Positions 37,701 to 48,632 of a stretch of 64,000 bases of DNA are shown piece by piece. The number at the start of each line of letters is the position of its first letter. The stretch's first letter is position 1. Where the stretch lies: positions 12,221,001-12,285,000 of the forward strand of contig NC_092520.1 of assembly GCF_037038585.1 (NCBI RefSeq), read 5' to 3'. A model generated the notes under the pieces. That model did no database searches. It worked only from the letters and a program-made list of their open reading frames with translations, and was not told the DNA's origin. A program made the translations under genes and the position numbers. Source of the stretch: Patagioenas fasciata. Taxonomy: Eukaryota > Chordata > Aves > Columbiformes > Columbidae.

Positions 37701-40574
37701 TTTAACTCTTTTACAAAACTGTAACATGTTACATCCCAATTAAAACAATTCACATTTTAAAAATAAGTTACAAAATCTAACAAAATTTAGTATTTTTTTA
37801 AAAAGCTGTCTGCTCCTTTAAATAAATGACAAAAAATAATGCCTTCCTTGAGAGTTCCACAGTGGGAAATAAACTGTGTTTTGCTATGTATGTACAAAAG
37901 AATATGAGACCAAGTAGAAATCTGTTACTTATCTGAAGATAAACTAATGCAAATAATCACTTAAGAGCATTTGCAAATAATTTACAGAGCTTTGCACACA
38001 GGTAGAAAGAAATCTACATATTGATAATGCAGTTTAAAAAAATTATTTTAGATGAAGATCTTGATATTATTGTGAGTCAGAAAATTATTTTTTCTGGCGA
38101 GAGATGTTAATTAACTTGAGGTTTGAGGTGGTGTTTGTTGTAGCTGTTCTTTGAGACATCAGAAGACTATAAGATACATACAGAAGATAATTTCTTCAAA
38201 AATTATTTAGATTCAGTCTTCACCAAAAATACTTTTCTTAACCCAATTACTTAAAAAGCATGCTTTTAAATACCAGCTCGGCCTCAAACCCAAAACTAAT
38301 CAGAAAAAGGAACAAAGCAGAAGATGAATTGCAGTTATACTATGAAGTGACAATTTCTGCTTTCACACTAGAGAGAAAAAGAGACACATCTTGCACGCAG
38401 AACCACCACATGCATCATTTGGTTTGGCTTTATTCCCTTCGGAATGAAAAACTCTTCAATCAGTGTCTTCCTGCAACGCAGAGTATGCAGAGACAGAACA
38501 TACTTCACATCGTTTGCCCTCACACTAACTCACCGTTTACGATTGCTCTGTCCCATGTTAGCAGGAAAGACTTGGCTCACACAGCAGAAGATGGTTTCTA
38601 TATCTCGATCCTTCATGAAGAGAAGTAACACAGGACACGGCCCTGACACACAACAGAGTCCCACTGACCTGCCAGGGAATGGGCAGATCCATCCCTTCCC
38701 CAGAGCCCTCTGTATCAGTTTCTCAAAGAACTCTAAGCAAATTCATTTTTTGCAGCACTTTCCATCAGAGATTTAAAAGCTGTTTACAAAAGGTTTTATA
38801 TTTACAGTCTTTTTATTCTTTATGCAGAAAGATGCATAAAGAATGATGTCAGACCAGTGATGTAACAAGGGCACTGAGTTCAGTTTTCCTAACAGCTTAA
38901 CTAAAATACCTACAGCCAAGGCTATGGATTGGCACATATCCCTGGCACAGGAGTCCCCTGCCAGGACTGCGTCCCCACCATGCTCCACTAACAAAATCTC
39001 TCCCCCCCGCCTTGTCTGTGCCTTATGCAACCCCAAAATTCAGGCAGTGTAATTTGTTCAGAGTTCAGTTTCCAGGATCTGCCCCCATTTGAAGCAGAAT
39101 TCAGGGTCACAACAATCCCAGGCAGGAGGAGGCTGTGTGAGCAGGTACAGATATACAGGGACAGAGTAGCAGTGATGCGGCTATAAGGACTTGCAGACTC
39201 CTTATCAAATGTCAAAGTGGTAGTTAATACAGTGCTTGGCCTCCTCATCCTGTTCTGTCTGAACCCATCAGATCTTCAGAATTAATGTCTTTTTGCTAAG
39301 CACCTGTCTTGGATGGCAACAAGCAAAGCAAAGCAAAGCTGTGTGCAAATATATTTCATCATTTAATTAACCACAATCCATGGGCTCACAAATGACACCT
39401 GGTTAGACTGTTCCATTTGAAACATTATTTGGATTCGTCTCTACAGTAAATGTATTTGAGCTTTGCTACCAATACTTTATCATACAAGTATTTTTAGACA
39501 TACATCAGTGAAATAATGTAAACAACTGCTGTATGTAGTTAGATTCAACAAATGAATATAAAGCATGCAGCAAAACTAATTAATGTTGAACTCTAAATGG
39601 ATGATGCTATACCATTACAGTACTGACACTGCTCGCACTGCCAGTCACTCTCCTTTAGACACCTGATTCCACAGATTCACCAGAATCTGCAAATAAACTC
39701 ATGTCCCCTTTGTCTCACTCTCTTAAAGTATGCAGTATGTATTAATATATCAAGCTGTGTCGCAGAAAAGCAGGCAGTGATCCATGGCTGCTTTGCTGTC
39801 TCATAATAAAAGCAAGATCCAGGCAATAAAAAGTTAAAAATAAAATATTGTCCTGCCATCACCCTTCAAAATAAAATTTTCATTATACACCTTTTGATTA
39901 CTATATAAAATGAACAAAAAATAATCATGCAATTAAGATTAAATTGAACATATTTACCTTCAATCTTAAGCTACTATACTTTGTTCCATAAATACTAAAC
40001 ATGTACATATGAAGGCAAAACATTGCCAAAGACACCATTAGGAATAGCTAAAATTACTTATTTTTATCCTTCAGGCTTCTTGTACTATTTAATAATCAAA
40101 TTTTACATTCCTTTATTAAAGATTATTAAAGAAACAGCTGTTTAAGAAGATAAAAAATATATACATTTCTGTGTAATCCATTTGGCAAAATAGAATCCAC
40201 CAGGATACCAAAAAATCATATTAGTTGTGTCAGATAAATTATCTTTTCTAATCGCCACCTAAGGACTAAAGAATTTATTAAATAACAGATAAAGTTAGCT
40301 TGCCCTCCTTCCCCTAAGTATTAAATAAATTACAGAACAAGGAGATTTTGTTCTGAATAATTGTAATAAAACTTCTGAGCTAAGAGCCTCTAACCTGTGT
40401 TTGGGGGTGTTGTATGTGTTACAGCTTTCAGTAGCAGGAATATGTTAATTCGCACATTTCCAAGCCAGAAGGAGGGAACTCAGTTTGCCTAAGGAGGGAA
40501 CTCATGACTCTAAACAGACAGCACAGAGGAGATGGAAGCAAGGACAAACTAACTCCTTCTCACTTCATTCTGTC

Positions 40575-41040
40575 TTGTCTTTGAAAGGTCACAGAAACTG
40601 CAGGAGATCCCTGGTGCTTGGGGAAAACAAATGTCCTCAAGAAAGGCCAAAAGAATAATCCAGGGAAATACAGGCAAGTCAGTTTCACTTTGGTCCCTGG
40701 ACAACTCATGGAGCAAGTCATGTTGGGGCACATTTCTGGGCATGTGAAGGAGAAAAAGGTGACTGGAAACCGAAAATGTATTTATCCAGGGCAAATCATA
40801 TGTGACCATCCTGATTGCCTTCTCTGACACCATGACTGGATTTATGGAAGAGGGCAGAGCAGTAGATGTCATTTACCTCAACTTTAGAAAGGTCTTCGAC
40901 ACTGTCTCCCACAATATTCTTGTATCTGAGTTGAGGGAAAACAGATGGGTAAAAACCTCATTGGAAAAAAGAATCATGGCTAATGGGTCATACCCTACCT
41001 GGAGGCTGGTAAAAATCCTATGGTTAGTAGGGAAAGTAAA
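40575..41040 (+). mobile_element. CR1 internal fragment spanning the reverse-transcriptase core
   Basis: This piece covers the N-terminal and palm part of the RT domain, unlike the other copies, which are 3' ends. The plus-strand order is gtcctcaagaaaggcc, then a segment translating as NPGKYRQVSFTLVPGQLMEQ (family pattern N-Y-R-P-V-S-L-T-S-V-P-G-K-x-x-E-Q), then EEGRAVDVIYLNFRKVFDTV (family D-x-x-Y-L-D-F-x-K-A-F-D-T-V). Homology ends near ggaggctggtaaaaatcc. Both ends are truncated, and no CR1 3' tail follows. The aspartate of the Y-L-D-F motif has become Asn. Confidence 0.82.
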
Positions 41041-41056
41041 CGCTTCCTATAGCTGA
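40618..41056 (+). pseudogene. CR1 ORF2 reverse-transcriptase fragment, frameshifted
   Basis: Two plus-strand frames (40618-40827 and 40802-41056) differ by one frame step and together encode the RT fingers and the first palm motif. The frame break lies between about 40790 and 40830, around the segment that normally encodes the G-F-x-K-G-x-S-C-x-T-N-L block, here badly eroded. Motif A reads LNFRKVFD at about 40877-40900 with its catalytic Asp replaced by Asn. The second catalytic block (F/Y-A-D-D) is absent, so the fragment is non-functional. Confidence 0.75.
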
Positions 41057-42250
41057 TAAAACCACGGAATGATCACTTAAGATGACATGAATCATGTTCT
41101 TCAAGCCTAGAAAATGATAATGCTCATTATAATACTAATTTCTTTCAAAAATGTCCCTAGTAACAGCGCTGAAAGTAGGCTGGCATATTGAAGTCCAAAT
41201 TAATTTAAATCATCGATTTTTGATCATGATTCAAAGCTGGATTAAAATTTATATTTTCATAGTGATACTACATTTTTTTTGATTTCCTAATTAAAATGGC
41301 TTAAAGAGACATTCATTCTTGCTTATTTATAGCTTCAGCTGATAAGTCATATTATTTAAATAACAGAAGTGCTAAGGAACTTACATACTAACTACTTGAG
41401 TCCCCAGAGAAATTTTAGACACTTTCCAATGGGAAGCCACTCTCTGATTTCATCAAATGTTAAAAATATGTCATAAAAAGCAAATGCTTGGATTCTTACG
41501 TAGTTCTTTAAGTATCTGAACTGGCCTGTTTATTATGGGCTGGAAAAATGCAGAGGTTTGTGGTACAATCAGTACCTATTGCCTATGACACGTTCTATAT
41601 CATTATATACAATATTATATTAATATTACTGACATGCTAATAACTAACTTGTGAATTTACTGCAGTATTATCACAAATAAATTAAAAAATGATGCCCATA
41701 AAATGACAACAATCAGACTGCAGTGGGATGATCAATGCATTTCCAAAATGACGCTTTGCAGCAGCTGGTGGCACAGGCACGAGTTAGTTGAAGCCCACTG
41801 TGCTGATTGATGACACAGACAATCAAGCTGCCAAGTGCCCCGGCTTCCCAGAGACAACCACGTGCAGGAGCGAGCTGGGGTTCAGCTCTCTGTGTCGACA
41901 GGCTTAGACAGATTAAGCACTGAATTATGGCCTGCAGTCCCAATCCATCAAAAAATGCAGTCATCTGCAGATGTTTTTAATCTTAATTTGTTGGCATTTC
42001 ACCTCACAAAGTGAAGTTCAGAGAGAGCAGCTTGCTTCGGCACCTGGGAAAACCCGACTGGAGAAGGCGCAGCTGCCTGCAGCTCAGCATGGGGACATTT
42101 GGGGGCAGCGTGTCCAAAGCACTGTCCCCTCCTTAGCATTCATTCTTAATTTTGTACAACCCAAGTAAATCAATCCCAAATACAGATACCTGACTGCACA
42201 TCGCAGGCCTGTCTTGCTATAAGCTATCTTTCAGCTGTAATTTTCGAAGA

Positions 42251-42286
42251 GCTCACCATCACGTTTTCAGGGCTCACCATCACGTT
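42251..42286 (+). repeat. 15-bp direct repeat next to a CR1 stub
   Basis: gctcaccatcacgtt occurs at 42251-42265 and again at 42272-42286, immediately before the 44-bp CR1 3' end. The repeat may derive from duplication of the CR1 tail junction or from slippage. Confidence 0.8.
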
Positions 42287-42330
42287 AGGGATTGGAAGGG
42301 ACTTCGAAAGATCATCCAGTCCAATCCCTC
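42287..42330 (-). mobile_element. tiny CR1 3'-end fragment
   Basis: The plus strand reads agggattggaagggacttcg and then aaagatcatccagtccaatc, the reverse complement of the extreme 3' end of the CR1 group seen at 13.76 and 57.2 kb. Only about 44 bp remain. It sits directly beside a 15-bp direct repeat. Confidence 0.8.
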
Positions 42331-45072
42331 AATTGATGGGAGAGGGAAAATAAAACCTCGTGCTCACAGCGGTGATATGAGAATGGGGGGACTCAGGTTC
42401 AGTGCTCTCCTCAAGGAGCTATGGTTTAAATCCCACTTTGAGTGTCCCAAACACTGAGTTTATACTTTTCACCTATAAAACCACCTTTCCATTATTTTCA
42501 TTTTTCTAAACATAATACTATTAATTAAATCACCCAACAAAGTTTTCAAAAAATTTCATTTTACTCTTGAGACATAAGATTATGCAAGCTGTGTCTGTTT
42601 TTTAAAGAGCCCTAAATTGCTGGCTCACTGAAATTTTGCCAGAGGAATTCTCAGATTTTCTGCAGGGTTTTTAAAAAACAGCTCAATTTCAACATTTCTA
42701 AAGGAAATAAAACATTTTAAAACCCGTGTTTGTCATCAAAATACAAATGATCTAGCTGTTAAAGTATCATCATGACTTCTGAGAAAGCAGTTTTCTGAAA
42801 TAAGCACGTTTTCTACTGTTCTCGTTTAGCAAACTTAAAGGCACATTTCAAACCAGTTTTTTTTCCTAAGAATGAAGCAGTTTAGTTTCCTGCCCTATAA
42901 TAGCAGGCAGTGAAACTATTACATGTAAATACACTTTATAAAGCAGCATGGACTCCCACAGGGTAAAAGGCAATACTAAATAACAAGCACAAGATATGAC
43001 TCTACTATAATGCCATTTTTTAACTAGCAGGCATTACATCCACCACTGCCAACATCCTGGGAAGTTTCGGTTACCCAAAGTAAAAATGGTGCCTGTTGGT
43101 AGCGTTCCAAAGAAGATGCAGAAACCTGGCGAGGCAAGTAAATGTGCTTTCAGTCATAGCTCATCTGAGATCAGTGTGAAACATAGTGCTGAATATCTAC
43201 CATATAGCTCTTTAGATAATCATTTTCTAACTTTCCACGGGAAAAAAAAAACAACTTTTTTATCCCCAACAGTTACTGATGAGTTAATGTTTAAACTCAA
43301 TCTCCCTTTCATTCTAAAAAAAAACTGTCTAAAAAAAGTAAGATTTCAGAGAAAATCATTACATAGATTTTATTTTAAATTAGGTAATAGGTTTTTACTT
43401 AGCAGCATAATTAAACAATAAACAATTAAAGATAATAGGGTTTTCTTTCTCATGATATAAACTACTCTGTTACCCCAAAGTTCAGTGTCAACATAAAAGG
43501 ACATGTGAAAGGAGACAAAGACCACAGGCACTGGTTTCGATTTACCTGTTTCAGCATGGGTTTGTATTAGATACAGCTTTCAGAGAACACCCTCTCTTGA
43601 AGTCAGGAAAAAATACTGCAGGAGTAAATGTTTTATGGGAAAATCCCACTCCCTGAGGAATATAAGCCAATTCAGGCAGTCCATGAAAACCAACATGATT
43701 CTCTTCCAAATAGCATTATCTACGTGATGGTGACACCAAGGGATGGCACCACTCTGTGGAACCACCACCAACTGAGACAAAGGCCCCAAAAAGGAGCTGG
43801 TTTTCTCCTGCAACATCCACAGATGCTATCACAGTAACTAACCTGAGCACCTAAAATCTCACTTCTCACATGAGTCTCTTTGCGATCCTGAATTTCATCG
43901 TCTCTGTGTTTATACTCCTTCCACATCCTGAAACAAAGGTCTATTTTCGTGGTGTTTAATGTTTTCCTGTAGTGCCAAGTCCAGCACAAGAGCCACATTT
44001 CTGAGACGCCGAGCTTGCCAGCTCACCCCCCAGGACAGCGCCAAGCACCAGGCCACAGACTGGGAAATAAGTATCACCTGTCCTCTTTTTAAATCACATC
44101 AAAGAAAATACGAAATCCAAAGGGTATAAGATCAAAGTGTTTCCCCAGCTGAGTCCTCTGATGTTCCAGACCACATTAGTCATTGACATTTCACTGACAG
44201 ATGCAACACAAATGAAATTACGCTACAATCTGTTTACACAACATGGTAAGTGTATGTACCTACACTTGGTCACCTAAAACTTAAGAGAATCCCTTACAGA
44301 ACTGAATATGAGAAGATACCCCACCTGCTCAGGTGAGCTGCCTCTGTGCCCTGTATCCTCACCACTGGAAGTCTGCACTTTGTAATATTCTAATAAGAAT
44401 TTGTGCAATGTCAACTTTCAGACAAGCAACCTTCGCTATCCATTTTTTGACAATTAAAGCTCTATCCATTGTCAGAAGTCAACCAACTATTTATTGGCTA
44501 TAGATAATACACTGAACTTTGTAATCTTCCTTCAAACAAGCATACTTTCCATCACCCTTTTTGTTGTATATTGTTATTAATATATGACAGTCCTCTGCCT
44601 AAAAGCCATTAGTTCTCTGCCCATTCCTCAGTCACAACACAGTACTTTGAGCTCAGGTTCAACTACTTAATTACCTTATTATCCCCCCTTTCTTCTCAGA
44701 ATGTCAATGTTCCCACAGCTGTATGAAACACTATGCAAAATACCAGTGTGTTATGTATTCCTCATTATTTATGAGTGTGATGCTCTGTATTGTCTGTACA
44801 TTCTACCAGCTTTAATTCTAATTTTCAGGTGATGGGCAAAAGCACCAACTAGAGTCACATCTAGTAGTGATTCTACCATATATCCTTTAAAAATAGCCTG
44901 ACTTCTGTATCTGGCCACAGTGATAGCTTCTTTATGAGATATCAGATAATCACTATTTAATTAATCTGACATGGTTACTTTCCAGTGATAAATCACCATA
45001 ATTTTGTGTGATGAAAACCTAAATTTACACCTGTGCCTTTATAAATTATTTTTAATCTAGTAATCCCACAGG

Positions 45073-45095
45073 AAAAAAAAAGGGGGGGGGGGGGG
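45073..45095 (+). repeat. homopurine tract A9G14
   Basis: Nine A followed by fourteen G without interruption, in ggaaaaaaaaa...ttggc. It could form a G-quadruplex or triplex, and its length is prone to sequencing error. Confidence 0.9.
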
Positions 45096-48000
45096 TTGGC
45101 AAGATCAATTTTACATAAAACCATTTTGGTCTTCATTTCTACGGTCTAAAATAGGTAAACTAAAACAAAAAAGTGAATTACGGTATGTTTGAAATTCATC
45201 AGACCCCTAACTTTTCACTATCAAAGAAAAAAGGTGCAATGACTTCATCATTAGCTCTAGATCACACTACATTTATAACATAAATAACATATAACATAAT
45301 ATTCAAATTCAGAGTACTTTTATTACACAAAATTAACCTTGTGGGGTAAGTATAGGAAAGATCTCATACTGGGTTTTGTTCCCAAAATATTGGATGTTGG
45401 CACACTGCTTTACTATTGACCTAAATTGAGGGAGTAGTTTATTCTTTGCCGAGAGCCTTGTAAATATTGATTTAAGGATGTGATTAAAACCATGGAGTTG
45501 GAATATTGATCCATCCATTGTCAGTGTAAGAATCAATTTAGAAAACAAGTGAATTATTAAGAACACAAACTGCTACAAGTTTTGTCAGTTATAATAGAAG
45601 AGATGATACTGCTGTTTATAGATCAGATGGAAAGAATTTCCACTCATTAGTTTTCCTCTAAAGAAAAAGTCACGAAAGAAACAAGAAAAAGGAATTATGA
45701 AAATACTCACAGGAGAACAGTAATATCAAACTCTATCAGAATGGACTAAAAAGATTTTCCAATGTAAGTAAAAGGATTAAAAATTATAGTAGACATCGAT
45801 TTGAGCAAAAGGAGCTCATGATAAGACAAATCAGTATTGACTGCTGCTTTTTGGGATAAACAAAACCTGGTGGTTGGATCCATCTTGAATGTAAAGAGCA
45901 TGTCACAGACAATCACGTTTTATAGGTTAGGCATGGCTGAACACCACAGGGCACTTTGGAGACTGTGAATATGGTCAGAAAACGCAGTAGGTCAAAACTT
46001 TGCCCTCAGTCCCACAAGCAAACATCCATCCCTCAGTGGTAATGCTCTGTGTTTGTGTGAATGAAACTGTAGCGTGTACCCCATGGACTGAATTACCTGG
46101 TATGTTTAATGGGTAATTACAGTTAATTATTAAAATATTTATTTTATAGCATGGATTTTATATAATTACATATTTTTATTATAGTTAATTATAAAAATAA
46201 CACTTCAGTTACAGTATGAAAAGCAAAAAGGTATAGAAAAAAAAATGTAATTAATGGCACTGAATGTGGACAGATTAGACACACATTAAAGACTGGATTG
46301 CTCTTCCACACTTGATCTCAGTGAGGTCTACAAGATCCTCTCCCAAAGACCTTGAAGGATCTATTACAAATGAAAGGAAGAACAGTTTTTCTACCAAAGA
46401 ATGCTCATATTTTATCCCTCCCTTTTGTTATCACAAGGTATCTTATACACTCTCAAGATGAAGTGATTCTTTTTGGATGAGACAAAGCACCTGAGAATAT
46501 AGTATAAAAAAGAAAGTCCTTCCATGAGGACGAAGAGTAAATGACAAGGTCTTATCCATCCCTTCTGTTTCAGGCCTGAATTTAGCAAGTATATCGACAT
46601 GAGCAGATCATGCAGCCTTTCATAAGCATCTGCCTCTTCACAGGGAGTTGTGATACTTCAAAAAAGGCAAAAAATCACATAAAAAGAAAATAAAACAGTA
46701 TTGTGAAAACGTAACACTGCAAGGATGTAATTCATTTAAATATGCTACACATTTTTTCTTAATTCTGCTCTGACTTTTTAAGGCTGTATACCTTTATTAT
46801 GACAAGTGACCTTCAAAGCCCTAACTCTGCAGCAGGCTGGTCAAGCCATTACAGGGAAGTAACAGAGAACTTAATCCTCATTTGGTTTCATCTGTATCTC
46901 AAGACGGTAAAGGTAGAGGAAACAAAACAAACTAAAATGTTTAAAATTGCTAAATTTGACCGACAGCAGTTCAGAAGCCACAAGCTGCTCACAGCCAGCA
47001 ATTCCTCTCCAATCTCTTATAAAACAAGACAGACATTTGAAAGCCTGTGGTGAAGATCAGTTTAGCAAGCCACTAATCATGAAGAACACTAAGGCATTGT
47101 TAATATTTCAGCCTTTATGCTTATTTGAAGCACTAGCAAAGAAAATGCCTGGAGTGACCAATTCCAGGTATGAAGTAATTTTTTAAGAGACAATTTAAAG
47201 CAAAGCAATGTCTCATTTTTATCAAAAAGAAGCACTAGGATGCCAGTATACAAACTGTCAAAGAAGTTACACTTTGATGGCCCTGAGTATTTTTCTTATT
47301 GCTAATTGTTTTCAACATACAGTGAAAAGGCTCTCAAATATTTTCAGTAAATGCTTTCGCTACCTTTATTCTTTGCAATCTTCAAGAGGTTTACTTGCAA
47401 TGTGCCCAGCATTTCTAGTATCTTGAAAGAAAAACTCTGCATGTTTTGCTCTCTGCACAATGACCTAACCATGCATGAGCAAAAATGTCTTTCCTCATCC
47501 ATAAAATAGGAAAAGATGTTGAAAATTAAGGGCTTTTCTAATGAGAAGTCTGCATTCAGGACCTCCTGCTAGTTGCAACCCAATCTTAGTAGCAGATGTC
47601 CTGCTGGGGCTCATTTCAAGAGACTTCCAATCAATGTCTGGATTTTTTTCACACAGTATACATTAAATATGGCATTTCCCAATCTAAATTTTAAATGCTC
47701 TCTGTGCTTCCTGGCCCATGTGAGGAGTTCAGCAATTCTTTCTCCAAAGGACAATACACCGGTCGCACTTCAGAAGAGATTTTCATATTCTTCATCACCA
47801 AGATGAGAACAGCTGTTCACACAGCATTTCAGACAGGATTAGAGGAGGTTCTTACTCAACTCCTTGAAAAGTCAGTAGACGCTGAAGAAGTGATTGCGGT
47901 AACTCTGCGGAAACTCTGCGGTCCCACCAAATTTGCCCACAGGCTGTGACCTAATGGCCCAGGCTTTAACAAAATGACTAACGGGGCACTTAATTTCTCA

Positions 48001-48385
48001 AAAGCTACATCAAACAGACTTTCAGAAGAGCTGGGGTCCCAAGCAGGAATCTCAACCGAAATCCACCTTAGCTACTTATTCAAAGTGACTTGGCACCTTA
48101 TTCTCAGTTGTCACACTGCAAATAAAATTACAGCTTTTCAATAGGAAATGTTGTCCTGGTTTTGTTAAAAAACAAGTTTCTCTTTTAGTGAATTTTGCCT
48201 GCCAGCTAAGGCTTCATATTAGCTGCATTTTCCTGGAGAACCAGATACATGTTTTGGTAAACATAGCAATGGAATGCGAAGTTATTGATAAGCATGGATG
48301 GACATCTCGCAAGAGGGGCAACAAGAAACAGGTGACCAAGAAACTGACCAACGGTGTATAACATCCCATTCATGTGAACACTTCA

Positions 48386-48393
48386 TATAAAAG
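48386..48393 (+). promoter_or_regulatory. TATA-like box inside the solo LTR
   Basis: TATAAAAG about 235 bp into the LTR, in the context cttcatataaaagcggaag. Its placement fits the U3 promoter of a retroviral LTR, with transcription expected about 25-30 bp downstream, on the plus strand and so antisense to SLC36A4. Whether it is still active cannot be judged from sequence. Confidence 0.45.
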
Positions 48394-48626
48394 CGGAAGA
48401 TCACGAGGATCTCGTCCCTTCTTTTTCCCTTTTGCTTATGGCCACCATTAGGAGAGGACCTTGCCAGTCATCCCTGTGAACTGAGGCCTAGTGAGAGACT
48501 GAATCCAGCTCCGGTTGGCTGCAGAGTCCAATCCAGGACTTCAGGTGCCAGCTCTGCAGTTGCTGGGACTTTCAAGATTGGTTTTGTATATTTTGTGTTA
48601 TTTTCTCTATTCTTAATAGTAGCATT

Positions 48627-48632
48627 AGTAAA
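48627..48632 (+). terminator. possible variant poly(A) signal of the LTR (AGTAAA)
   Basis: AGTAAA in the context cattagtaaaacattttta, about 235 bp after the TATA-like box. It is followed by a T-rich and then pyrimidine-rich tract. No canonical AATAAA is seen in the LTR, so this variant is the best candidate for the end of R. Confidence 0.3.

Noticed and set aside
38260-38628. 122-codon plus-strand open frame
   Set aside because: It overlaps another open frame and matches no known family. The composition looks random, and there is no splice or promoter context.
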